From contig JBOHVS010000051.1 of NCBI GenBank assembly GCA_050735975.1, positions 1 to 5,643 of the forward strand: DNA of 5,643 bases, read 5' to 3'. The position numbers and the translations under genes are program-made. Below, piece by piece: positions 1-5,643 of the stretch. Source of the stretch: DATMBL01 sp050735975 (GTDB lineage Bacteria > Desulfobacterota > Binatia > UBA9968). Under the pieces are notes generated by a model. That model saw only the letters and a list, made by a program, of their open reading frames with translations, searched no databases and had not been told where the DNA came from. Each line of letters starts with the position of its first letter. Within the stretch, counting starts at the first letter, position 1.

Positions 1-1255
1 CCAAAAAAGAGAATCGCGGGGTCTGAATGTGATTTTGTGCCGGAATATCCATGGCCGGAGGTTGGGGTTGATTGGCTTTGCTCTGCTCCCGATATGGCTC
101 CCACATCTCGCCCGAAAGAAGCGGCCCCTCCTGTTCTAAAAGCGTAACCGCGCTGCGCAAACAGCTCAGCGCCTGAGAATAATCCTTTTTCTGAGCGAGA
201 ACGGCGGCCATTTTTCGGTAGCGGGCCACAGCGTCGGGTTCTTCTGACCCGGAAGTTTTCTGAACCAGGATCTCCTTGTAAGTGCTTATCGCGGCGTCGA
301 ACTCTCCGAGATGAACGAGCGTATCGGCTTGAAGGTGAACCAATCGAAGCTCGGAATAAAAGTAATCCGGGGGAATTTTCTGGAGGACATTGTTTACGAA
401 AGAAGAGGAGCCATCGAGCAACTTCTCTTTGTAAGCAATAAGAAGCCTGACAGCTCCGGGCCAGTCCTGTCCCTCCACACTGTGGTGGATCGCCTCTTCC
501 CAAGATTGCAGCGCTTCATAGAAGGTCGATAGTTGGGCATGTAAAGCCTGTTTTTCCTTTGGGCCTTCGACAGTAAGGAGTTTCTCTACTAGAAAGTCTC
601 TAAAAAAAAACTGCAGTTGATATCGCCCGTTATCCAGATGCTGAATAAGCGGAAGCTGGCTCCCCTCGAGAGCGTTAATGAATTGCGGCGCTTTATCCAT
701 GCCCAGTAAGCCGATCAACTTGGGGTCGATTACATTGAGCAGTGACACTCGCCGCAAAAAATCCTGCTCTTCAGAAGATCGTGAGCTGTAGAACTCTTCG
801 GCCAGGGAGTTGAAGGCGTCACGACTTTGGGAGTATTGCCGGTCTAAATGGGAGAGCCGTTTGCTGAGCGCCGCGCAGAGATGGAGCAACCAACTGGGAT
901 GTTTATCGATTAACTCACGCCAGTCTTCGCGGCTAAGCTTCCATACGACGGTATCTTTGAGCGTTATGATCGTCGCCGAACGGGGCTCGCCCGTGAGCAG
1001 GGCCATCTCACCGAACCAGTCCTTGACTCCAAGGACCGCCATGATTTCCGGCTTGCTGCCAGCGGATCGTAACACCACTTGGACCGCCCCTTCTTCGATC
1101 AGATAGAACGAATCTCCCTCATCTCCCTCAGCAAATATGGTTGTCTGGGCCGGAAAAGACTTCTCTTCCAGTTTGCCAAGGACCTTGGCGATCTCCTCAC
1201 GTGAAAGCGCGGAGAATAGAGGGATGCTCCTTATAGTCTCGATCAGATCGGCCAT
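1..1255 (-). CDS. Cyclic-nucleotide-binding domain fused to MalT/LuxR-type helical arm and TPR-like repeats (3' end beyond window)
   Basis: The frame is open from the ATG at 1255 to the left edge: 418 codons with no stop, so the protein is C-terminally incomplete. Residues ~10-125 form a cyclic-nucleotide-binding (CNB) domain. Its phosphate-binding cassette is FGEMALLTGEPRSAT at 81-95, with E83 (ribose contact) and R92 (cyclic phosphate contact) both present, so it should bind cAMP or cGMP. Residues ~147-270 resemble the winged-helix/helical arm that follows the ATPase in MalT-type STAND regulators (LAEEFYSS, EEQDFLRRVSLLN, YQLQFFFRDFLVEKL, EEAIHHSVEGQDWPGAVRLL). Helical TPR-like repeats run from ~300 to 375, then a Pro/Gln-rich stretch from ~392. 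No P-loop ATPase lies between the CNB and the arm. No DNA-binding domain is visible in the part seen, so it is not a plain CRP-type regulator; one could lie off-window. The start is 15 nt after the preceding stop, with only a weak ribosome site (GGCGG). Domain calls are from motif reading; a role as effector of the upstream cyclase is inferred. Confidence 0.88.
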   Translation of the reverse strand, partial: MADLIETIRSIPLFSALSREEIAKVLGKLEEKSFPAQTTIFAEGDEGDSFYLIEEGAVQVVLRSAGSKPEIMAVLGVKDWFGEMALLTGEPRSATIITLKDTVVWKLSREDWRELIDKHPSWLLHLCAALSKRLSHLDRQYSQSRDAFNSLAEEFYSSRSSEEQDFLRRVSLLNVIDPKLIGLLGMDKAPQFINALEGSQLPLIQHLDNGRYQLQFFFRDFLVEKLLTVEGPKEKQALHAQLSTFYEALQSWEEAIHHSVEGQDWPGAVRLLIAYKEKLLDGSSSFVNNVLQKIPPDYFYSELRLVHLQADTLVHLGEFDAAISTYKEILVQKTSGSEEPDAVARYRKMAAVLAQKKDYSQALSCLRSAVTLLEQEGPLLSGEMWEPYREQSKANQPQPPAMDIPAQNHIQTPRFSFL

Positions 1256-1270
1256 AACCGCCGTGGTGGT

Positions 1271-2239
1271 TTAACGAATGACCTTGTCCGCTTTCTTGAG
1301 TGTTGCCGGGGAGATTGTGAGACCGATAAATCTGCTGGTGCGATAGTTGATGACCAGGTCAAACTTGCTAGCGCGTTCTATCGGCAGGGTCTCCGCCTTT
1401 TTACCCTTGAGTATGCTATCGACGAATCGGGCAGCTTGCCGCCCCATCTGATAATAACTTGGTCCGTAGGCCGCCATCGCTCCTCTTATGGCCCACAACT
1501 CCTCATGGAACATGGTGGGCAACTTCTTCTGTCTGGCCATTTCAATGATGAAATCTGCCTCGCTCTCGACCAAATCGTCTGGCACATGGAAGAGCGCGTC
1601 GCCTTGCCTGTATTGAGAAATACCGGCAGTTGCCCTTAATTCGTTCGCCGACTTAATTCCGTGCCCCACCACTTGCAGAGCTGTTTTTGTCGCGGCTGAT
1701 TCGGCAAGTGCAAAGTTAGCACGAGAAAATTTGTTGTTCGAATCATAAAAGACATGGACTCGCTGTAGCTCAGGTAAGATCTCTTTTAGGATTCCCATCC
1801 GTGGTTCGGTCATTTGCAGCGCGAGACCTGCCACTCCGGTTAAGTTTACATTGGATCCCTCTATGCTTTTTACCAAACCCAACGCGACCGGATCGGCGGG
1901 ATGAATAAAGATGATGGGGATGTCGCGCGTCGTGGACTTTGCCACCTCTGTAGCTCTCGTTCCGGTGGTAAAGATAACGTCAACTTTTTGGTTGATGAGC
2001 TCTTGAGCCGCCGGCTGCAACGCGGCCCGATTTCCTTTGGCATTTCGCGTTTCCAAGAAGATGTTTTTGCGCTCTTCGTAGCCGAGTTTTTCGAGTTCAT
2101 CGGTGAGTCCTTTGATTGCCTGGGACTGAGGCCGGCTTAGCTCGGGAATAAGGATACCTACGCGCGAAATCCGAGGCTGGGCCTCCACGGCCATTGGAAC
2201 GAGGAGAAAAAGGGTCATTATTGCAACTCGTCTCAACAT
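1271..2239 (-). CDS. ABC_sub_bind-family periplasmic substrate-binding protein (copy 1)
   Basis: This 322-residue protein is full length for the ABC_sub_bind (TrpX-like) family of type 1 periplasmic binding folds. An N-terminal signal peptide (MLRR, then a hydrophobic core) has a likely cleavage site after VEA at residue 20. There is no lipobox Cys, so it should be a soluble periplasmic protein. Family landmarks are VGILIPE (27-33), VDVIFTTGT (86-94), IPIIFIHPADPVALGLV (107-123), RVHVFYDSNN (160-169), LPTMFHEE (240-247), YQMGRQAARFVDSILKG (263-279) and FDLVINYRTSRFIGLTI (293-309). It ends in ADKVIR, as does the second copy in this window, to which it is clearly but distantly related. The ligand cannot be read from sequence; characterised relatives include amino-acid binders. 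No permease or ATPase gene is present here, so a sensory role is possible. The ATG at 2239 has only a weak purine-rich site (AAGAA) upstream, and a small inverted repeat abuts it. Confidence 0.93.
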   Translation of the reverse strand: MLRRVAIMTLFLLVPMAVEAQPRISRVGILIPELSRPQSQAIKGLTDELEKLGYEERKNIFLETRNAKGNRAALQPAAQELINQKVDVIFTTGTRATEVAKSTTRDIPIIFIHPADPVALGLVKSIEGSNVNLTGVAGLALQMTEPRMGILKEILPELQRVHVFYDSNNKFSRANFALAESAATKTALQVVGHGIKSANELRATAGISQYRQGDALFHVPDDLVESEADFIIEMARQKKLPTMFHEELWAIRGAMAAYGPSYYQMGRQAARFVDSILKGKKAETLPIERASKFDLVINYRTSRFIGLTISPATLKKADKVIR

Positions 2240-2268
2240 GTTCAGTTCTTGGTCAGCGTTAGCTGAAC
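2240..2268 (-). repeat. Short inverted repeat directly upstream of binding-protein copy 1
   Basis: Six-base perfect arms (gttcag at 2240-2245, ctgaac at 2263-2268) are separated by 17 nt in the gap between the hydrolase stop and the binding-protein start. A second, overlapping hairpin (tcagc 2253-2257, gctga 2262-2266, 4-nt loop) cannot form at the same time. The outer stem ends right at the ATG of the next gene, so it could tune translation, but stems this short can arise by chance. There is no U-tract, so it is not an intrinsic terminator. Confidence 0.35.
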
Positions 2269-2274
2269 TGCGGT

Positions 2275-3198
2275 CTACAAGAGATTCAACATCATTCCTT
2301 CATAGGCGGCGACCGCAGGGTGGAATAAGGCTTGAGCCTTTTTCTCCATCTCTCTTATTGTCTTGTCGTCATGCGTGGGCTCATGATGAAAGAGTATAAG
2401 CCGTTTGACTCCAGCCTTCTTGGCCACTTCTGCGGCCCTCTCTACAGTGCTGTGTCCCCATCCCCTACGTGGATTTGAGCGCGAAACGTATTCCGAAGTC
2501 AGGTATTGAGCATCATGAATCAGCAGATCTGCGCCGCGGACGAACTCGATCACGTCTGGATAGCCACCGACCTGCTGTTCGATATCGGTGGCGTAAACTA
2601 CGCTTCTGTTCCGGTAGGCGATCCGATACAGCAACACACCGTTCCTAGGATGGGCCGGGCTCTTGTGGGTGTCAATCGTTACCCCATCGAATGCTGCCGT
2701 AGGCAACCAACTTTTCCTTTCCACCCGCGGTTTCCAGCTCCCCGCTTTGAGCCGGATTCTCTCGCCGCCGTTAAGCGAATGAATCCTTGTTTTCGCCTTT
2801 AAGTCTCTGAGGCCTACAGGGAAAAATTGCCGATCCATCGCGGTCTTGAGCGTTGTTCTGAGCGAGTTCTGCTTAGAGTTGGGACCAAGGATCGCGAGGT
2901 TTGTGGTTTCTCTCAGTAACGGCTCAAAGAAGTACAGTCCGAGGAGATGATCGTGATGCGTGTGGCTGAGAAAGACGCATATATGGAGCGGGGATTTTTG
3001 CCCCTGCAGCAGTCTTTTGCCCAGCGGGATAATCCCCGTGCCCGCATCGAAGATAAGGTGATGCCCGCCAGCTTCCACTTCGACGCAAGAAGTGTGACCG
3101 CCAAATTTTAGTTTTCTTGGGTTGGAGACCGGATAGCTCCCCCGTACACCCCAAAACTTTACGCGAAAATCTGTTCGGTTCTTACTGTGGGTTTTCAT
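2275..3198 (-). CDS. Metallo-beta-lactamase-fold hydrolase, candidate cyclic-nucleotide phosphodiesterase
   Basis: The 307-residue product belongs to the MBL superfamily, of the RNase Z/PhnP-like type (Lactamase_B_2). The N-terminus carries FWGVRGSYPVS (15-25) and FGGHTSCVEVEAG (32-44), then LIFDAGTG (48-55). The zinc motif HxHxDH is intact as SHTHHDH (H79, H81, D83, H84). Further likely metal ligands are H183 (AHPRNG), D205 (YATDIE) and H271 or H272 (LFHHEPTHDD); GWGHST (246-251) and LIHDAQY (226-232) are also family-like. There is no signal peptide, so it is cytoplasmic. The exact substrate is unknown: the fold includes nucleases, PhnP-type cyclic-phosphate diesterases and class II cAMP phosphodiesterases. 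Position after a cyclase and before a cyclic-nucleotide-binding protein makes a cyclic nucleotide an attractive guess only. I chose the ATG at 3198, which overlaps the cyclase stop by 17 nt and has CGGGAG immediately before it. Longer readings to 3291 add residues that only re-read the cyclase gene. Confidence 0.9.
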   Translation of the reverse strand: MKTHSKNRTDFRVKFWGVRGSYPVSNPRKLKFGGHTSCVEVEAGGHHLIFDAGTGIIPLGKRLLQGQKSPLHICVFLSHTHHDHLLGLYFFEPLLRETTNLAILGPNSKQNSLRTTLKTAMDRQFFPVGLRDLKAKTRIHSLNGGERIRLKAGSWKPRVERKSWLPTAAFDGVTIDTHKSPAHPRNGVLLYRIAYRNRSVVYATDIEQQVGGYPDVIEFVRGADLLIHDAQYLTSEYVSRSNPRRGWGHSTVERAAEVAKKAGVKRLILFHHEPTHDDKTIREMEKKAQALFHPAVAAYEGMMLNLL

Positions 3199-4288
3199 CT
3201 CCCGTATGTCTAAATCCGACAACGTTAAAGGCAGCCACCGGGCGGCCGAAACCTTTGAGGTTGAGTTCCTGCGGGGTTTCCACCACGACAAGATCTTCTA
3301 CCTTACTTAGGGTCTTTCGGTCTATAAGAATTTGCCCGCCTTTGGCTTCGCCGCAGAGACGAGCGGCCAGGTTGGTAACGTTACCAATTGCGTCGTAATC
3401 GGCTCGGCCTTCGAATCCTATATTTCCAATCGTGGCGTAGCCGGCGGCAATGCCGATGCCTAGGTCCAGGTCATATCCTTTATTGATCCAACCGTTGCGC
3501 AATTGCCCAACCCGGGTTTTCATCTGGAGCGCCATATGCAGGGCTTTTTCGGTATGATCAACGCAGCGAATCGGGTCATTGAAGAAGGTCATGATCCCGT
3601 CGCCGGCAAAACGCACCAGCGTGCCGTCAAACTGGAATATCAACTTGCCCATTTCCGCATGATAGCCGCGCAACACTTCCATGACCTCCTCGGGTTCCGC
3701 GCTGTCTGAAAAGGCCGTGAAGCCGCGCAGGTCGATGAAAACGACGGTGATTTCACGCCGGTGGTTCTTAAATAAGCTCTCGTCTTCTGCCAAAATCGTT
3801 TCGATGATCTGAGGTGAAAGGTAGCGTTTGAGCCGGTTCATTCGTTGCAACTCATCGACTTGCTGCTTCACTTTGTCGGCAAGGCTCCGATTCCAATCTT
3901 CCAGCGTGTCATGCATCTGCTTGATCCGCATCATGGCGCGGACCCGCGCCAACAGCTCGAAGGCGTCGAACGGCTTGGTGACGTAATCGTCCGCGCCCGC
4001 GTCCAGGCCCCTGACTTTGTCTTCCTGGGTTGCCTTCGCGGTCAAAAGGATCACCGGGATACTCTTGTGCCTTTCGTCTACTCTAAGCTGCTTGAGAACT
4101 TCTAACCCGTTCATCCTGGGCATCATGTAATCCAGAAGGATCACATCGGGCAAGAACGAGGAAACTTTTTCCAACGCTTCGGCGCCGTCGTTGGCTCGTT
4201 CGATTTGGTAGCCCTCGTCCTGAAGCTCCTGTTCGAGAAGGTCCAGGTTAAACGGCTCGTCATCGACGATCAGAATCTTGTTCGGCAT
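3182..4288 (-). CDS. Response regulator with class III adenylate/guanylate cyclase output domain
   Basis: This 368-residue protein has an N-terminal receiver (~4-120) with the acidic pair D9/D10, phospho-acceptor D53 in LLDYMMPRMNG, T83 and K105 (VTKPF). A charged helical linker (~122-165) ends in the typical LKRYLSPQIIE. The class III cyclase domain (~178-358) has metal-binding D186 (VVFIDLRGFTAFSD) and D230 (RFAGDGIMTFFNDP). D299 (DYDAIGN) sits at the adenine-recognition Asp/Thr position, and N306 and R310 (NLAAR) are the transition-state pair, so catalysis looks intact. The base-contacting Lys position is Arg (R226), so ATP versus GTP preference is not settled, although D299 favours ATP. 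Phosphorylation of D53 would be expected to control dimerisation and cAMP (or cGMP) synthesis in the cytoplasm. No kinase lies in the window; the receiver upstream suggests one off-window. The ATG at 4288 starts 38 nt after the preceding stop and has no clear Shine-Dalgarno; the receiver begins at once (MPNKILIVDDE), which supports this start. Confidence 0.95.
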   Translation of the reverse strand: MPNKILIVDDEPFNLDLLEQELQDEGYQIERANDGAEALEKVSSFLPDVILLDYMMPRMNGLEVLKQLRVDERHKSIPVILLTAKATQEDKVRGLDAGADDYVTKPFDAFELLARVRAMMRIKQMHDTLEDWNRSLADKVKQQVDELQRMNRLKRYLSPQIIETILAEDESLFKNHRREITVVFIDLRGFTAFSDSAEPEEVMEVLRGYHAEMGKLIFQFDGTLVRFAGDGIMTFFNDPIRCVDHTEKALHMALQMKTRVGQLRNGWINKGYDLDLGIGIAAGYATIGNIGFEGRADYDAIGNVTNLAARLCGEAKGGQILIDRKTLSKVEDLVVVETPQELNLKGFGRPVAAFNVVGFRHTGDENPQ

Positions 4289-4326
4289 GTGCGTATTTTG
4301 GATTTCCGATGCTCGAAAATCTAAAA

Positions 4327-5331
4327 TTACCTGATCACCTTGTCTGCCCTTGCCAGCACGTTCGGCGCAACGGTATGGCCGATCTGCCTGGCCGTTTTCA
4401 GGTTGATCACCAGCTCTAGTTTCGTAGGGCGTTCTACAGGAAGCTCTCCTGCTTTGGTTCCCTTTAAAATCTTATCGATGAGCCGCGCCGATTGGCGAGC
4501 GACCACCGCATCGCTGGCTCCATAGCTTGCGAGCGCTTCCATTGTGCTGCCCGTGTGAGCGTGAAACATGGTGGGGAGTCGCTTGGAGCCGGCCGCTCGA
4601 ATGATTTCCCGGTAGCGGGCCGTCGGAAGGCCGCCGGGGATGCCAAGAAACGCCTCTGCGCCTCCCATGGCAGACAGTGCTTGTGTGATTTCCTGGTCGG
4701 ACCGAATCTCCCGATCCCAAAGTGTTATTCCCAGCTTTGAAGCGGCATCGCGGGCGGCGGCGATGCCCTGTGTAGGGGATGCGTCGCGCGGATCATAGAA
4801 CGCCAAAACGCGACGGATCCCCGGAATCATCTCTTTCAAGATCTCAAGCCGCTTGCCCGAAAGTTCCGGGTATTCGAAGGTAACCCCGGTTGTGTTGCCT
4901 CCGGGACGCGCGAGACTCGATACAAACCCTCCAGCTACCGGATCTCCCGGAGTAATGAAGACGATCGGCAACTCTGAGGAAACCTGGCGCGCCGGTTTGA
5001 TCAATCGGGAGCCGATTACGAAGAGTATCTGAGCGTTCTTACGCGCTACTTGTTCGATAACACTCCGCTCACGATCCCGTTCTTTTCCTCGGGCGACGCG
5101 CCCTTCCAGAATTTCGAAACTGTTTTCGCGATAGCCCAGGTCGCGTAGGCCCTGCTTCAATCCGTTAACAATCTCGGAAAATCGCGGCTCTTCCGGGGCG
5201 CCTAGTACGGCGATCCGCGCGGGTCGAACCTGCGCCTGGGCTGGAAAGGTAAGCGCAAGGAGCATGGCGCCGAGAAGACTAAGAGCAGAGAGCATAGCGC
5301 TAAGCGCAAATCCAATAGCTTTTTTTCTCAT
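4327..5331 (-). CDS. ABC_sub_bind-family periplasmic substrate-binding protein (copy 2)
   Basis: From the ATG at 5331 the protein is 334 residues, normal for the ABC_sub_bind family. The signal peptide is clear: MRKK, a long hydrophobic core, then FPAQAQ with likely cleavage after residue 33, and no lipobox Cys. Landmarks are ARIAVLGAPEEPRF (38-51), AQILFVIGSR (100-109), LPIVFITPGDPVAGGFV (121-137), RPGGNTTGVTFEYPELSGKR (142-161), RVLAFYDPRD (174-183), LPTMFHAHTG (252-261), RQSARLIDKILKG (279-291) and LELVINLKTARQIGHTV (305-321). It matches the family consensus better than copy 1 does. An in-frame GTG at 5343 (MKNRMRKK...) is an alternative start, four residues longer, and overlaps the stop of a mini-ORF by the four bases GTGA. 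The frame stays open upstream to 5604, but those residues re-read the receiver gene and are not family-like. It may feed a transporter encoded elsewhere, or act as a ligand sensor for the signalling genes around it. Confidence 0.93.
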   Translation of the reverse strand: MRKKAIGFALSAMLSALSLLGAMLLALTFPAQAQVRPARIAVLGAPEEPRFSEIVNGLKQGLRDLGYRENSFEILEGRVARGKERDRERSVIEQVARKNAQILFVIGSRLIKPARQVSSELPIVFITPGDPVAGGFVSSLARPGGNTTGVTFEYPELSGKRLEILKEMIPGIRRVLAFYDPRDASPTQGIAAARDAASKLGITLWDREIRSDQEITQALSAMGGAEAFLGIPGGLPTARYREIIRAAGSKRLPTMFHAHTGSTMEALASYGASDAVVARQSARLIDKILKGTKAGELPVERPTKLELVINLKTARQIGHTVAPNVLARADKVIR

Positions 5332-5339
5332 ACGGTTCT

Positions 5340-5375
5340 TCACGTGTGTTTCCGGCTCTTTGCCCCTTGGTCCAT
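5340..5375 (-). other. Possible 11-codon leader ORF before binding-protein copy 2
   Basis: In the 85-nt gap after the receiver gene, ATG at 5375 opens an 11-residue frame (MDQGAKSRKHT) with AGGG 4 nt upstream. Its TGA (5342-5340) overlaps a GTG (5343-5341) that is in frame with the binding protein. This layout could couple translation and would favour the GTG start. A frame this short is easily due to chance, and nothing else supports it. I see no clear promoter or terminator in this gap. Confidence 0.2.
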
Positions 5376-5416
5376 GCGCCCTGTTATTTGATCCGTCTGT
5401 CTGCCCGCGCGACCCC

Positions 5417-5643
5417 TCAATGTAGGAACTTCTTGATCTTTCGGAGCAGCTCATTCTCATCGATCGGTTTCGGCAGATAATCGTCGCATCCGGCCTCGCG
5501 TGCCTGGATTTCGTCGCCGACCATGGCGTGAGAAGTGACCGCGATAATCGGAATATGCTTAAGCCCGTTATTTGACTTGATTTTACGGGTCGCTTCCCAC
5601 CCATCCATCACCGGCATGCCAAGGTCCATGAGGATGAGATCCG
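5417..5643 (-). CDS. CheY/DivK-like receiver domain, C-terminal part (5' end beyond window)
   Basis: The 74 visible residues plus stop are the second half of a phospho-receiver domain. The fragment begins DLILMDLGMPVMDGWEATRK, in which the Asp encoded at 5624-5626 is the expected phospho-acceptor. Thr of IIAVTSHAM (switch position) and Lys of YLPKPID (conserved lysine) follow, and the protein stops right after the last receiver helix (ELLRKIKKFLH). With no output domain after it, this is either a stand-alone single-domain regulator (the SHAMVGDE...AGCDDYLPKPID style is common in DivK-like proteins) or the terminal receiver of a hybrid histidine kinase whose body lies to the right; the window cannot tell which. 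The ATG at 5629 lies inside the domain and is not the real start. It precedes binding-protein copy 2 by 85 nt on the same strand, so it is probably in the same operon and functionally tied to the receiver-cyclase. Confidence 0.92.
   Translation of the reverse strand, partial: DLILMDLGMPVMDGWEATRKIKSNNGLKHIPIIAVTSHAMVGDEIQAREAGCDDYLPKPIDENELLRKIKKFLH

Noticed and set aside
311..1106. Plus-strand open frames at 311-532 and 810-1106
   Set aside because: Both lie antisense to the CNB/arm gene, whose minus-strand frame is open for 418 codons with recognisable domains. Their translations show no family features.
1..1255. Classical CRP/FNR transcription factor for the CNB gene
   Set aside because: A CRP-type helix-turn-helix should follow the CNB domain closely. 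Here residues ~147-270 look like a STAND arm instead, and the protein is far longer.
1256..1270. Intrinsic terminator between binding-protein copy 1 and the CNB gene
   Set aside because: The gap is only 15 nt, with no hairpin plus U-tract, so read-through is expected.
1436..2140. Plus-strand frames at 1436-1639 and 1901-2140, and a minus-strand frame at 1870-2100
   Set aside because: They are other-frame readings of binding-protein copy 1, which has a signal peptide and family motifs along its full length.
3199..3291. 31-residue N-terminal extension of the MBL hydrolase (start at 3291)
   Set aside because: It overlaps the cyclase C-terminus in another frame, and the family's conserved start region begins shortly after the ATG at 3198.
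2506..3398. Plus-strand frames 2506-2802 and 3117-3398; minus-strand frames 2913-3104 and 2924-3154
   Set aside because: They overlap the MBL hydrolase and the end of the cyclase in other frames and show no recognisable domain or plausible composition.
3503..4105. Plus-strand frames 3503-3709 and 3845-4105
   Set aside because: They are antisense to the receiver-cyclase, whose catalytic motifs are intact.
4340..4740. Plus-strand frames 4340-4525 and 4492-4740; minus-strand frames 4464-4646 and 4472-4720
   Set aside because: They lie inside binding-protein copy 2 in other frames, with no motifs.
5332..5416. Promoter in the largest gap
   Set aside because: No convincing -35/-10 pair on the minus strand and no clear operator. 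The CACGTG palindrome at 5341-5346 is too short to interpret.
5332..5604. 91-residue N-terminal extension of binding-protein copy 2 (start at 5604)
   Set aside because: The extension re-reads the receiver gene in another frame, is Arg/Ser-rich, and would bury the signal peptide. ATG 5331 or GTG 5343 fits an exported protein.

Overview
The window is a single block of bacterial genes, all on the minus strand and transcribed from right to left. Moderate GC, sparse Shine-Dalgarno signals and two ABC_sub_bind-type binding proteins resemble uncultivated soil or subsurface lineages (Binatota-, Methylomirabilota/Rokubacteria- or deltaproteobacteria-like). That placement is an impression from protein style, not a phylogenetic result. 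No RNA genes, transposons, CRISPR arrays or convincing terminators are visible.

Layout in transcription order: (1) 5643-5417, the C-terminal part of a CheY/DivK-like receiver, cut by the right edge; (2) 5331-4327, a secreted ABC_sub_bind-family periplasmic binding protein; (3) 4288-3182, a receiver fused through a helical linker to a class III adenylate/guanylate cyclase domain; (4) 3198-2275, a metallo-beta-lactamase-fold hydrolase whose start overlaps the cyclase stop by 17 nt; (5) 2239-1271, a second, diverged ABC_sub_bind protein; (6) 1255 to beyond the left edge, a large protein with an N-terminal cyclic-nucleotide-binding domain followed by a MalT/LuxR-type helical arm and TPR-like repeats. 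Gene 6 has no stop codon in the window and was read codon by codon. Gaps are 85, 38, -17, 35 and 15 nt, which fits one operon.

The gene set looks like a complete second-messenger circuit. Two exported ligand-binding proteins could sense a small molecule. Receivers (with a kinase presumably off-window to the right) could carry the signal. The receiver-cyclase would make a cyclic nucleotide, the metallo-hydrolase is a candidate for degrading it, and the cyclic-nucleotide-binding/TPR protein is a candidate effector. The domain calls rest on visible motifs. The wiring between the proteins, and the hydrolase acting on a cyclic nucleotide, are inference from gene order.
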